DNA from: Lanius collurio
Taxonomy: Eukaryota; Chordata; Aves; Passeriformes; Laniidae
DNA: 64,000 nt
Reading direction: 5' to 3'
Assembly (NCBI GenBank): GCA_020086605.1
Contig: JACBWW010000070.1
Coordinates: forward strand, 2,113,917-2,177,916
Under the pieces are notes generated by a model, which saw only the letters and a list, made by a program, of their open reading frames with translations, ran no database searches and was not told the DNA's origin. The translations under genes were made by a program, and so were the position numbers. The number at the start of each line of letters is the position of its first letter. Position 1 is the first letter of the stretch. Positions 1 to 12,855 of the stretch are shown here, in pieces.

Positions 1-207
1 TAAAGTCTCTGGACACTAAATCATTCCTGAGATGCACATCAGAGGACAGAATTTCACCTCTTGCCACTCATCTGAATAAATATAGAGGATGTGAGAGTGT
101 TCAGTTACTTTATTCTCCAATTACATCTGGGTTTATTTAAATTAAAAATAGGGAGAATAAAAAATCTATTCCTAAATATTTAGGGGTTCTGTAAGGACTT
201 CTTACTT

Positions 208-300
208 AAAAAAAAAAAAAAACAAAACAAAAAACCAAACCAACCAACCAAACAAAAAAACCCCCAAAAAAACAAACCAGAAACAAACAAAAAAGCCCCC
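208..300. repeat. A/C-rich simple repeat
   Basis: A run of 15 A residues passes into irregular CAAA, CCAA and AAAC units with short C runs. It looks like an expanded and decayed poly(A) tract. No retroelement body is recognisable upstream of it, so its origin is unknown. Confidence 0.9.
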
Positions 301-1099
301 AATGAATCTCCACATTTTGGTTCAAGTTTGACCTATTACGGTGTTTTAAGTAAACAAAAAATATGTTGTTGCATATTAGAACTCATGTCTTTATTCAACA
401 TTTTCTGTGTAATTCTTCTATGATTTACTTCCACTGTAATATAGGAACAGTCAATGATTCTTTGGTATTCAAATAAGACAGAAACCCTATTTTGTTTGTA
501 CAGAAAAAAAAGCGGCTAAAACTTGCAAACAAAAAAAGATATTGGTTAGAAATAGACTCCTTCACTAAAAACTGTTACTTTAAAAATATTTACAGTACTT
601 AGTTCCCTAAAATATTTTCCCTTATGATTCAGTTCTGTGTCTTCTCTTGTCTATGGCTTAGATATTTCTGGTTCTAACAAGGTGTTATGAACACATTTTT
701 TGTCTCTTGCTTTACTCCTTTGCAGCTCTAATAGGAGCCCTAACATACTGCTGGTGTAAATTGATGCCTGGCTTTACCCATCTGATGTAAGGCAGCTACC
801 TGAAGCACTGAAGTTAATTTTTGTGCTCTTAAAAGCACTGAAATAAGTCACAATTATTAGGTTTTTCTCTGTGGAGAAATAGGCATTTCCAAAGAATGAT
901 TCTTTCATCTGTGAGTCTGTCTTTTCATAGAGGTCTATATGAGCCGTGTTCTCGGTAATTACCTGAAGTTAAGCTGACTAAACTGAGGCTTCAACATTAC
1001 ACAAAGTGACCATGGACAGGCAGATTTGGAGATTTAGTTTGAAAAGGGAAATAGCAATGCAAGTTTCTCTGCAGTGCCTATCCAGCGTGCAGCAATCCC
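301..1099. other. AT-rich unique sequence
   Basis: No recognisable repeat, no long open frame and no RNA gene was seen. The content is short A and T tracts in otherwise complex sequence. Confidence 0.6.
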
Positions 1100-1135
1100 G
1101 AGGCCATGGCTATGCATGAGGCCATGGCTATGCAT
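1100..1135. repeat. 18-bp tandem duplication
   Basis: The unit GAGGCCATGGCTATGCAT occurs twice head to tail without a mismatch, followed by GGCT, the start of a further partial match. The identity suggests a young duplication. The array abuts the hairpin at 1140-1169. Confidence 0.9.
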
Positions 1136-1139
1136 GGCT

Positions 1140-1169
1140 AAGCACTGAATGCTTGCTCATTCGGTGCTT
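1140..1169. other. 12-bp-stem inverted repeat (hairpin)
   Basis: The arms AAGCACTGAATG and CATTCGGTGCTT pair along 12 positions with a single T-G wobble, around a 6-nt loop (CTTGCT). There is no following T run in context and no known RNA family was recognised. It could be a chance palindrome; function is unknown. Confidence 0.75.
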
Positions 1170-1515
1170 GACACCGCTGCTCAGACTGCCAGGAAATGTC
1201 ACAATTTGGGATGTTTTGTAAGAAGGACAGGATTAGCCACAAGGAAGATAACTAAGACAATTCTATTTCAAAATGAGAGAAAAAGGAAGCATCAAGGAAT
1301 TAACTTCAGTCCAATGAATAGTGGAGTATTGCTAAGCCAATTAAAAGGCTGACTTCTGCAACAGAATTGTTTAATTTGTGTATTCAGTTAGTTTACTGCT
1401 ACTGTGTTTTGTAAAATGCCTAAGTAAAAATCTTGTGGGAATGGGTTGGTAAAGAAGGAATTTGGGAAGACATGATCAGACAGTGGTTTGGGAACCAGTA
1501 CTGGATTTTAAATGC
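1170..1515. other. Unannotated sequence
   Basis: AT-rich sequence with no repeat family, splice-bounded open frame or RNA gene recognised. A 67-codon frame starting at 1149 has no resemblance to any protein I know and is treated as chance. Confidence 0.5.
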
Positions 1516-1645
1516 AGGGGAAGTGAAGTTCAGGGAAGGGAAGTTCAGGGAACTTTAGGAAACTTCAGGGAAGTTCAGGGAAGGGAAGTTCAGGGAAGTT
1601 CAGGGAAGGGAAGTTCAGGGAAGTTCAGGGAAGGGAAAGGAAGGG
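1516..1645. repeat. Purine-rich TTCAGG minisatellite with a 10/15-bp pattern
   Basis: About nine copies of a GGGAAGTTCA-like unit are arranged head to tail. TTCAGG cores begin at 1529, 1544, 1564, 1574, 1589, 1599, 1614 and 1624, with a degenerate TTTAGG at 1554. The second half therefore alternates 10- and 15-bp steps, which makes a 25-bp higher-order unit. The + strand is almost all G and A apart from the TTC step. A frame reading through it gives a repeated EVQGR peptide, which is a by-product of the repeat. Confidence 0.93.
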
Positions 1646-1649
1646 ATTA

Positions 1650-4600
1650 TTACTTTATCTGTCTTTACTCATAACAACTCACTTCTAGGAGGGAGTTCTT
1701 TGGACTGATGTGATCTTTAGATAGAGAAGCCAAAGCTTGTCTGTCTTTTAAGAAAACATATTGAATATTAATTTTATTTAAAATATTCAAGAAGGAAATA
1801 TTCAGCTCAATTATTAACTAATGTCTGGTTTTAGTTAATACCCTCACTCTCTGAAAAACAATAATTAAAATATCATGCCTTACTTATAATTCTGAATAAT
1901 AAATGTGCAGCTCTATCTTTTACCAATGTTTATATACATCATAAGTATATATGTCCTTAACATCACCATACTGAAACATGGAAATATGTTGTTAGAAATA
2001 TTAGTAGTTATAAGGCTAGATCCATAAAGAGAGAACAGTTCAGTTAAAGAATTCTTATACCCCAAGAATCTAAATTTTCTTTGGAAGTTTGGTGCATTAC
2101 CTATGCCCCAGAAAGAAGAAGAAGTAGATTTGAAATAGTATGATTCACAAGAACTTAAATATATAGTAGGTTTTATTTATTTAGTAGTTGATTTTCCACT
2201 TGGTATTTTCTACTGGGTAGTTTAAGTGCATGCATTTACTTGGGAAAAGAGGGGAGAGGAACAAAAAACACAGACTCTTATTCAGCTTGGGGTTGCAATG
2301 AACACTGATAGGAGTGTCATACCCTAACTTTGCAAGAGTGTTCTTTTTCTCATGGGATTCAATGGTGAACACATCCTGGAAATTGGGATTCAAGGTCAAC
2401 CTCTTCCCACAAAATAGAGAATAACTGATTTCTGTACATTTTTTTTGTGATAATCCACTGATTAGGAAAAGATTCAACATATGAGAAACTTTTGCCTAGA
2501 TCTTTGTAGTGTTTGATGAAAATTTAATGAATGTTTCCTAAAAGACAGCATCAAGTACAGGGCTATAGGAATATAATATCATTATTCTGGATAAAGACTT
2601 TCTCAAAGTCTTGTCTTCTTTCCCTGCTGTGCTTGAATGACCAACTAAAATAGTTCTTTGAATGAAAAAAAAAGGAAGAAATATGAGTCAGTACCTTATT
2701 TCTTAAACTGAAAATGCTGAAGATGCACAAATATGGGATACATAGTTAACAGTATTTTTCTCTTTTTCTCCTGAAAATGCATAGATAGAAATAGTTAGAA
2801 ATGCAGAAAACTGGAAATATGACAAAACTTAAGAACATGTGATTCCAGTCCCAGGTCCCAGGACTGCATTTCTGAAGTAAATTATTTTTGTATAGAACAC
2901 AAAAACACTCCTGGAGGCTGTTGCAGAAATGTTAAACATTCTGAGCAGACTAGCAAATTCTGTCAAGCCATGTATCCTGCTTGTGATGACAGCCATTGCA
3001 AACCAAAGTTTTATCTTCCTCTTCTGGACCATGACTACATTCTTTCCTCCCTTTTGGGCCTTTCATTATTCCTTCAGGCCTAGTCACACAGCAGTGCCAT
3101 TTATCACAGACCTCAGCCCTTTTTTATAATGTCTTTCCTCTGCAATCCACAAAAAATGTTATAGCATTCTTTGTGGAAATGGCTTTATTTGCTGTTTGTA
3201 CTGAATGCAGTAGATACTTCCAAATGTGATGAAAGAGAAGATGTGCAAAAGGCCACAAGTACCACCATATGGTCTCTGATTCACATTTTTTCTGTGGTGG
3301 TGAAGTATTGTGGTGCAATGGCCAAGCTTCTGAATATCTTGTGGGACACCATTTGGCAATGCCACAAGTTACATTTGCATCTGAATATTCTGATTGGTTT
3401 GGCCTCAGCAGTAGCATTAGAGCACCCTAGACAGGTCCTGATGCATTGCTGGCATTCCAGCACAGACTTTGAGCACAGGCTTTCATGATTTCAAAGTGTA
3501 AGGGAGGGCTGAATCAACAGGAGATATTCCCTGGCCTCCTACTTCTGCACTAGTTTGGGCAGCTGCAGCACCCAAAGGAGAGATGTTGGTGTAAGGTAGG
3601 GCGCTTTCAGGAATTGGACAAACAAAGGCATTTTCTAAGTCCTGTCTTCAGCACCAAAGTAAAGAATTTTGCATCTCTTCCCTGAGACGTACTTTGGATA
3701 TAGTTTTTTGTTCTTTTATAGCTGATAGAACTATTCTCAGCTGAAGATCTGCATTAAGTATGCATTTAGTTTGGAGGGCTGCATGCTTTCATAATAAATG
3801 TTCACCTAAGTAAGCATCATAGCTTGTATTTTGCACACTAAGACTCATGGAAAAATATGGACCCTGGCATTAATTTTATTAAAACTATTAAATGGTTGTA
3901 GCAATATTACACTAACTGTGAATGTAACTGAGTGAAAGTGACAGCTGTACCTCTCTAGCTACTGTATTGTTTTGGGTTGAACTCGATCAGCAAAGCAGAT
4001 CCTAGTGCAAGAACAGTGCATTTACAGGTTGCTCCCACATGCCTTGAGGGCTACCACTCAAGCAAACAGAATATTGAGGTTTGTAACAGCAGCAAAAGAA
4101 CAAGTTTTAAATGGGATGGAAATGATAATATGAGAATAGGAGCTTCCAGGAGGGGTATGTTTTGGTTGGAATGCAAAGAGAAAAATAGGATTGAAGCAGA
4201 AGGGGATACTGGCTTTCCTTTCTAAGATGTCAATGCTTCAGGTAATAAATGTACTCTGAGAATTTCTCATTCTGACTTCTGCTTAGCTATCAGCACTGAA
4301 CTTGTCTTTTTCCTGAACTTGTTTTCCTAACTCTAACTCCGATGATATGTCTTACAATCACTGCTTCAGACTGGTAATCTATATTGGAAAATTATAAATT
4401 AGTCTTCTGAGATAAAATCATTTCAGTTAGGTAAAACGTTTCATGTGTTCCTACCAGTTAGAAAAAAATGCTTTATATTTGGCTCCTATAATTAATATTT
4501 ATTACCATATAGCAATTCATCTTTCCCCATTTCTTTCTCCATATTATGTTCAGTTCCCTTTTATAGGCTCATAGACAGAAGATTTTTTTACTCATTATTA

Positions 4601-4837
4601 TATCTAGTTCTTGGGTGTGGGAATTTTTTATTTTCTTGTTTCTCTGGTTGGAATTTTTTGATATATTAATCTCCATTAGCAACATTTAAAAAAATGAACT
4701 TTGAATTTTTTTATTTTTTTTTTTGTGTGAGGTCTACAATATGTAGTTCACCAAGTCTCAACAAATATAGCACTTAAACAGAGTATAAAAAAAGTCAACA
4801 AAACCAATGAAATAATTTAGATTGAGCAACTCTCAAA
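1650..4837. other. AT-rich unique sequence
   Basis: No dispersed repeat was recognised. The stretch 3124-3488 is somewhat richer in GC and poor in stops in several frames on both strands, but the translations match nothing I know and no splice sites frame it. The rest is ordinary AT-rich sequence with short T runs. Confidence 0.5.
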
Positions 4838-4861
4838 ATATCTAATTTGATATCTAATTTG
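4838..4861. repeat. 12-bp tandem duplication
   Basis: ATATCTAATTTG occurs twice in direct succession without a mismatch. Confidence 0.85.
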
Positions 4862-7000
4862 ATTGTTTTTCAGAATAACTGTCTTGTTTCAAAATTGTAT
4901 CACACATGTTATTGCAGCCAAGAGGCTTTCAGGAAAATTTAAAATCAAATTCAGAATGCAGTTACATTACACGTAGAAAAAAATATAACATCAGAAGATG
5001 TGCATTTCTACCATTTTTATTCCTTTTTTATATCTTCAGTGGGTTTATGCAAATTTTTTTGTATCTGAAGATATCACAGTTTACCACTCAATGTGCGTAC
5101 TGAATTTAAATTGAAATGAAACAGGAAGATATTTACTAGTTGCTACAATTCTAAATAACAGACTATCTGAAAGTGGTTTATGCTAGATAGTATTGTGATG
5201 AAAAATAGAGAACATGATCCTGCACAGAAACTGCTGGATAGGGAAACTAAATTAATTTAAATTGTTTAGATACACATCTATACATGCATATACTAATTCT
5301 ATTAATGTGAATGATAGTCTTTTCTTTAGTTTCACTGATCTTACTCCTGACTTTTACTGAGCAGAGCAGCTGTCAGTACTACCACAATGTCTGAACAACA
5401 ACACCCTAGATTTTTCTTGCTTTTTTTTTTCTTTTTTTTTTTGTAAATACAGAGCTTTTGATCATGTCACAGTTTATCACTGTGAACGTCTATGGAGGTC
5501 TCACCAAAAAGTCTTGTATTTTGTCTTCAAGTCATGCAGAATACCATTAATTATTTTATTTGCCTTTTCATCCAATTCTCTCTGCTCTTATGTACTTGCT
5601 GACAGCTGTACTCAGTGGCGTGACTCACAACCTTCCCTGGAGCAGAGCCCTTTGAGCATGTGCGTTATTGTGTTGCTCAGCTGGATGGAATCTATAGCCC
5701 TAGGTTAGCCCATCACGTAGGCAGCCACTTAAAGGAGACTGATTCACTTTTAAACAGAATGTATAGCAGAACCCTAAATTTGTGCTGGCAGCATTGTCTG
5801 TACAGCTCAGAGAAAATTCTGCAGTTAAAAAAAGTGTGAAGATCAGGATGCTCTCCTGCTCCTGCTTATTAATATTAGCTACAGGGATTGAAGAAAAATG
5901 CTTTAGTTTCACATTCTGTTACTGTATTGGCCTAAATGAAATGTTGGGGTTTTGACAGTCGGTGTTACAAGTTTATCAACTGAAATACAGACTGTTCAGA
6001 TATTGTTGGAATTTTGGAGATTTCTTTTGGCAACTATTATCCTGGATCAAGTACTATTTATATAAGAGGGTATATTCTAAGTGAGTTCTTCACTAATTTG
6101 ATCTAAGAAATGCAGTCCTAGTGCATAAAACCCCTGTCACCATTACGAGGTGGACAAATTATCTGTTCATATGCTGCACTAATGGAGTCATGCTTCTGGC
6201 AAGGCACAGTTTACTCAGTGCAAATGGTCTTCAATTAATATTCCAAAGTGGAACAAAGCTTTGCCATACTTTTATATTGATACAATTCTACTTTGTTTTT
6301 CAATTCAAATAAGTATTTACTCACTCGTCTCTTACCTCCTCTTCAACAGGAGTGTAACCAAACTGCTGAAATCAAGAACATGTTTTCTATTGCAATTTAT
6401 AAACAAATAAATAAGATTTTATCTGAAATGAATAATCCTATTTTTATGCTTACTTTTTTTTTTTTTTTTCAGAGGCAGGAATGCAGGCTAATAAGCAATT
6501 ATTCTCTCTTTCTGTGATATTAAAGCTTAATTATCTTGTTACTTCTTAGTAATGCCACAAACTACATTTTGAACAAGGCATCATTAGATCTGTTTCAGTT
6601 CCTATGTGGGTAATCTATAGGGAGAGTTTGTAAAGTTTCAAGAACAAGTTAGTACCTGATTACTTGATTGCAACATCAGGTTTTTGTGAAGTCTTATTAG
6701 AATATTAGAGAGATGTCCGAGATGATGTATTCATTCTGTAGTGCCTGTTTATTGCTGGAACTTGGGAAAAAATTATTCTCCTTCATCTCAGTATTTTTTA
6801 AAAGATGTATTTCAGTGGAGAATAGTGTATATTCTGAAGTTCCTGTGTCTTCCTCTGTGCCACAGAAACAAAACACAATAGTCCTTAACAAGCCAAACCT
6901 CACAAACTAGTCAGAAATTTGTTAGAAAATGTATACTTTAACAATTGCACTAAATGAAAAAAAATAGAAAATATCCAAGAAGTTTCTGCAGAGTACTCTA
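4862..7000. other. AT-rich sequence with poly(T) tracts
   Basis: T-rich tracts lie at 5421-5442 and 6454-6469. The second is a run of 16 T ending in CAG, a textbook pyrimidine tract and acceptor dinucleotide, but no matching exon could be supported behind it. No dispersed repeat family was recognised. Confidence 0.5.
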
Positions 7001-7060
7001 TTGACTTCCAACAAAACAGTATTTAAAAAATGGATAAATGCCATAAATGTGTATTTTCAG

Positions 7061-7249
7061 CTTTCTGTGACTCTGGCAGATGAGCACAAATTAATTCATG
7101 CCATAAGCATGCAAGCTTCTGAACCCTTCACTGAATTTCACCAAGGGCAAATAACTGCTATAAAAGTATTTTCATGCTTCTGTGGCTGTGCAACTAAACA
7201 GAACCCTTTTACAATATTAGCCAATGCAAATCAAAATTGTCAATATTCT
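7061..7249 (+). other. Candidate exon, hypothetical
   Basis: A 189-nt segment runs from an acceptor-like TATTTTCAG (ending at 7060) to a donor-like GTAAGTAG (from 7250). One frame is open across all 63 codons and starts and ends on codon boundaries. It belongs to a longer open stretch, 7001-7363, the longest non-repeat open frame in this part of the window. The translation includes a Cys pair spaced FCGC and matches no family I recognise. The pyrimidine tract before the acceptor is weak. A perfect octamer, ATGCAAAT, lies at 7224-7231 next to a CCAAT. Chance is a serious alternative. Confidence 0.2.
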
Positions 7250-7683
7250 GTAAGTAGAAGAAAAAGGTGTTATTGGTCTCAGTGTTTGAGTGAATCCATG
7301 TGTGAGGCAATGTTTAAAAAGGCATTTGATTTTCTGACTCAAGCTTGTGTTTTCTTTCAGTAAATAAACAACTTCACCTATGCAATAATCAGAAATTTCA
7401 GAATGATCAATTTCTTTTCATATGCCTGGCTATTTACTTTGGATTTATAGCTTCTTTATCAACTGAAGAATGAAGCTTGTGGACACTTTAGTTTTCCTTA
7501 ACAGCCAATGCTTCCTCTGGACCCTGCAGTGTTTGCTGAAGCAAAACACCCATTCTCAGTAAAATGAGGGCTACACAGCCCTCTGTCCTTGCTAATGTTT
7601 TTTTTTCCACTGAGTAGGACTGGTTGCACAGCTTAAAGCCTCTGAATTATGGCTCAGAAATCTTGAATTTTCTTCATAAATCT

Positions 7684-7744
7684 TCCACTGACTGTTATAG
7701 GACTTAGAACAATTCATTTGATCTCTGTTTCCATCTATCTTTGC
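7684..7744 (+). repeat. Possible MIR-like SINE core
   Basis: The order of short blocks (TGACTG..., ...GACTTAGAACAATTCATTTGA, TCTCTGTTTCC, ATCT) resembles the part of amniote MIR-type SINEs normally read as 'gacctTGGGcaagtcacttaacctctctg...cctcagtttccccatct'. Divergence is high and only about 60 bp can be lined up. This could be chance similarity. Confidence 0.25.
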
Positions 7745-8734
7745 ATTTTTTCTCTGTTTTGTGCATGAAGGTAATTTTAGCCAATGGCTTGTCTCTTCAC
7801 AAGTTTGAAAAAAAATTTTGGCTGTGTAGTCTCAGTCAAGAACTCTGGAGGATATTGTTATACAAAGAAACAATAAACCAAATCTACAGGAGACTTGATA
7901 AGTGACAAGCATTTCTATTTTGTGTGTGTGTCAAATAAATTAAACTTGCAGTCTACTGTGAGAAATCTTCATCAAAACAAGCAACTTTTACTTGTGAGCT
8001 CCTTGTCTTTAACTTTCACTCACTCTTTATTTTTTTTTTTCCTTTTAATTTATTTTTCTGCTTAAGAAATACAGCAGTTTTATCCACTGATTTCCACCTG
8101 CAGTTACACAAAGATTGAGGAAAAGTTGCTTAATGCTGCACTTAACTATCCTTCCAGCAGCACATATCCTTTAAGACCTGTGTTTACTGACAACACAGCA
8201 AGCAAATGCTGTGAAGGTTAAGCACAGTAGTTAAACAAAAAATAATCCTCCTACATGTTCTTCCAAGGGCATTGCCAGCAGATTATCAGGACAGGAGGAT
8301 GGGAGTCTGACATTAAGTGTTCTCTGGTTCAGTCAAACTGAAAGATACACAAAAAATATGCACAATGTTGTTTTCCTCTCTACCCAAGTGTGCCCATGTT
8401 TTTTATTGGAATTTTGCATATGTTAATTATTTGTCTCTAACAAACAATTCTTATGGTTTTTTATCTCTATGGAAACCACCAGATCGAATTCTGTCTTAAG
8501 GCATAGTATATTTACTTCTGATGTTAATCAGAGGGGAAAAATGCAATTCTTTTATATAAATTCATCATCATGAAAGACAGATCATAGGACTAATTACCCG
8601 GATGACCCATGTAGCTCTCATTCACCAAATTCTTTAGCAGAATAAGACGCTCTTTCATAGTAATATCATGGTGTGAATTTTCAGTTACAGAATCTCTTAA
8701 AGTAATACAATAAGAGAGAGTACATTTTGAGGAA

Positions 8735-8789
8735 AATTAACAAGCTGTGTATGTAGTTTGGAATTAACAAGTTAAAATACATAGTTTGA
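8735..8789. repeat. Imperfect 27/28-bp tandem duplication
   Basis: Two adjacent units both start AATTAACAAG and end near TAGTTTG, with a diverged centre. The first runs to about 8761 and the second from 8762. It looks like an old tandem duplication. Confidence 0.5.
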
Positions 8790-11700
8790 AATTACTTTTT
8801 TAAAAATTAGGGAGTTTATGAAAAAGATGAAAAGATTTATAAAGGAAGAAATGTGTTTTGTTATCCATTTTATTACTAGTATTTGTGGTGAATATTTACA
8901 GCAAAATACCTGCTGCCTTGAGGACACTACTTCTGTGAAGTGCCTACGTTGAAATGACTTATTAGCTTACTTAGTCCTTATTGGTATATTTCTGCTAAGT
9001 ACTGCACTGCAAAACAATAGGACCTTCAGCTAAAGTTATTCATAATAACCAGCAATCAGAATACTTTTTATGTTTCTAGGAAACTAGTAAACAGGCTATT
9101 GTTAACCAAGGAAGAGGAAATTATTTCAGCAACTAGGGAAATTGTACCACTCTGCCACTGAATCCCGAGGGAATGAATCCAGATGCATTAGTAAAATTGT
9201 GCATTTTTAAGTCAGTTGTAGCAACATACAAAAGCTCATTAACATAGAGAAAGGTAAAAGGGGATTGAATACCTTAAGAGTTATTTTGTTTCTAAATATA
9301 TTTTTTTCTTACAAAGTATTATTTACAAAGACTTGCATTGGTGCCTTTTGAATCTCTTTTTCTAGCATTAAATGCTTTATCTCTAATTACCACCCAGGTC
9401 TGTCCAGTGCTTACATATGAAACATAGGTTAAATCAACACTTTTACAGAAGTATAATGGTCAAATATTTACATTAATTTAAAATTAATAATAAACTATTA
9501 TGCTTTAAAGAAAAGGATCATGTTATCAACCTTGTGATGAATCTGTGTAATTGGTAATTAAGATACTGTGTTGTGGTAAGAAAATGTGTTAATAGTCACA
9601 TGTATAAAAAATAATTTACTCTACTTCTAATATTCCTGAGTCTCATTTTGGTGTCGATATTCACCTTTCTTTAAACAAAGCCTATGCTAGTGAACTGTGA
9701 GAGGGCAGGATATAGAAAATAAAATCATCATCTTTTTTTTTAAATAAAATTATCTTGCCCTTGATTCAAGCAATTACAAGAGCGTTATTCAATAAACCTT
9801 TCCTCATTGGCAGTTCTATTATATTTAACAGGGTTTTCAGCTAGGTGACACATTTTTCTGTAATACTATTTTGTATCATCACCATATCATCTCATGCAAG
9901 AGTGGGTAATGGAAATTAATATTGTAGTGATACCCAGTGACATTAATTGGACTAGCTTACTTCACTATTATTGAGAAAGAGGATTGTCTAAAATGTGTTT
10001 AGAAGACTTGCAGGAGAAACAAATACAATGCGTCATGAATGCATTTGTCTAAGCTGCTAATATTTTCCTTGGGTTTGCAGAACGTTATTAAAATACCTAA
10101 GTATATGGTGCATAAAATTGCATTTTGTACAAAATTGATGAGAAATAAAAAAAGCTGAAAGAGAAATGAGAAAGGCTAAAAGGGGAGGTGCAGGAAGATG
10201 AGTGTGTGATCACCACATGAGGAAAAAAGTCAGCATCAGCTTGAGTGACATACACTTAAAAGTAACTTTCCTCATTGTAATTGCTGTCTTGAAAATACTG
10301 GTCAATTTACAGAAGATTTACTGGTAATATTTGTCTTTTCCATTTATCATAGTCAAGAATAAAATAATCTTCCCTGGATACAGCTAGAGGGATGACCTAA
10401 TAAGATACTGGATAGACCATTTTATTTGCTACTGATTTTATTGTCAGCTAAACCATGGCTGCAGACAATTCAGCTGAATTATGGTTTGTGCAAAGTAAAC
10501 ATATCTTCAGCCACTGATATCCATATGGTCATTTAAATGGGCTTCTGGAACATGAAATGGCACTTAAGGTAATATATTTCTTTTAAATATATATGTGCCT
10601 ATTTTATATTCAAATTTAGTCCCAAACTATTAATAGAATCTTTTATTTGTTCATAGAATTTTCAGAAAAAAAAAAGCTATTATGCATTTGCTAGAAGACA
10701 GGTGTTGGGAATACTTGTATGTGTAATGGCATATAATATTATTTTTTCATAAGGTGTGAGTGAAATTGCTTCAGGCTTTTTTACCCAGAGGTTTTTTATC
10801 AAGGTAGAGTAGCTATTTCATTCCTCACTGAGATTATAACAATGTTAATGGGGACTGAGGTATTCCCCACCCCCCAACCTCCAAACAAGTGTTGGGATTT
10901 TTAATTTGGTGCCTTTCAGCAAATATTTGAAAGAAAGGTTGAGGCTGAATCTCCAAATCCCAGTGGCTCAGGGGAGAAAAATTATTTCTATTTCCAAGAC
11001 ACACTTTTTTTTTTATTTTTAATTTTTTTTATTAGTTCCTGGGTCCCCTGTTTTTTTTTATTTTAATGACTTTGCAATTCTTCCAGCCTCTTCCTCTAGT
11101 AACTGAGCTTTGGGAAAACTAGTATTTTATTTTGTTCTGAGTTTATGCTTGAACTAAAGAGGATGAGAGATTGTTCATGTATCCACTCCAGTGCACAGCC
11201 TCTAGGAAACTTGCATAAAAGTAAAGTTACTGGAACTTGGAGTAAATCAAAAATCAGAAAACCAGATTAACTTCCTGTGACTGCTAAGCCTCAGGGAACC
11301 AGGTCACAAGGAGGCAGAGCCACTGTAATTGAAGTAATTGTGTTACGTATTATGAACATAGACCAATGGGTCTGTAAAAGTGGTTGTCCATTCAAAATAT
11401 CCCGTGCTGCAACTGTAAGGAGGTTAGATGTGGAGTTTCCTTTTGACATGACTGCATAAATATATATACAGCATGATTAGAGTTGATCAAATTGAGCTCA
11501 AAAGATAATTCGTAGTTCACAGTTCATGTATTTGGAAGTTTTTGTGTGAAAGAGGTGCTGACACTTTCTAAATGTTAAGCATACAAGCAAGGGCCAAGTG
11601 CACTGGTACTCTATGCATTTTGAGAAGCAGTAGTTGGAAACATCTGCTCTGTTTCTCTTGGAATGAGGATGCCATGAGTTGCTCTTGCACTGTCAGTGCT

Positions 11701-12314
11701 GATACTCTCACTATGTATAGAGCTAAAAGACCATGTCATGGCAGGAAGGATGATAGACACAAAAAACCCACATGTGCATTATCTTTTGAACTTACTGATT
11801 TCCTGTCAATGAACTAACACCTCCTGGAATGGGAACTGCTTTTAAAATGAGTTCATATGCTTATCAGAGTTGACAAAGTGACAGGGGAAAGAAAAATAAT
11901 TCCCTGCTGTTTTCTTGATTTGCTTTCCTATCCCTTGCATTAAGATTTCATGGGTTCAACTTGGAAATAGGACTTTCTTTGTGACTTCAAACAAATCAAC
12001 AGACATTGAAAGAATGAAAACTATTGTTTAAATGAAAATATTTTCTTTTAAAGAAATAATTAACTATAACTTTACTTTTATTACCAGTTAGTTTTAACAT
12101 TATTTATGGTCAATTATTCTACAGAAAATATACTTGTAACCTGCTAACCTATCAAGCCTTTTTTTTGGATGATTGGCTATTACTTGCTGCAAATATGCTT
12201 GAGTGTCACACAAATATTGCAAGTTCTTCATATCACCATGTGCTCAGTATTTGGGGTGAGTGGGGAAGACTCACTTTTAGTTATTCTTCAAATCGTATCC
12301 CTACTGAGTATTTA

Positions 12315-12339
12315 CATATATATATATATGTATATATAT
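12315..12339. repeat. (AT)n microsatellite
   Basis: Alternating TA dinucleotides with one G interruption. Confidence 0.9.
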
Positions 12340-12342
12340 TTA

Positions 12343-12855
12343 AAATTTGGTATAACTGTTTCTCAGCATAATCACTCAATATAGAAATCTTGTAGATGCT
12401 CCAGATAAAGTCTTATAAAACATATTTAAGAATGGCATGACTTTATCTGTATTTACAGAGTGAGTTTTTTTTCTTATCAGGAGTGAATGATTAAGTAGGA
12501 AAATAATATATTTTGAAGTCTACTTAAAGTACTGACCCTAAGAATGACCTTCTAATGATTGTACAGCTTTATTTTTGCAACATTGAGGTAAGTAGTGAAT
12601 CAGGCTCTTCTTACCAAACAAAAAAACTGTCTTCTCCTCTCCTGCAACTGGTGTTGAGTGAAAGTCATGTAATCTATTTTGGACAGCTGTCTCAAAATTA
12701 AAGAATTGTTCTCTGGAAATACTCCCCTGCATACAGAGTGAGTCTGAGGCAGTCATTTATAGTAGATACACAGCTTTTAGGTGGATAAAGCCAAGGGAGA
12801 TGAATCTCACTCTTGGTTTTCTCACACAAAACATCACAGCAACTGTGGTTTGAAC
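12343..12855. other. Unannotated sequence
   Basis: No gene or repeat was recognised. Open frames here are short and match no known protein. Confidence 0.5.

Larger units (their letters stand above)
7364..12314. other. AT-rich unique sequence
   Basis: No gene or confident dispersed repeat was recognised in this 5-kb stretch apart from the two weak entries given separately at 7684 and 8735. Short TG, T-rich and A-rich runs are present, with T-rich tracts around 8030-8050 and 11008-11060. Confidence 0.5.

Noticed and set aside
1516..1645. CRISPR-like array
   Set aside because: Units are 10-15 bp with no unique spacers, and the window is vertebrate. It is a minisatellite.
1462..1674. Repeat peptide EVQGREVQG, like a structural repeat protein
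   Set aside because: It is the translation of the TTCAGG minisatellite, with no start context, splice sites or neighbours that would make it a gene.
6450..6517. Acceptor-like T16-CAG followed by an open frame
   Set aside because: The open part after the acceptor is short, ends in a stop without a donor, and T runs followed by CAG are common here.
8151..8169. Start of a U6 snRNA copy (CTTCCAGCAGCACATATCC)
   Set aside because: It resembles the U6 5' end for fewer than 20 bases; nothing of the rest of U6 follows.
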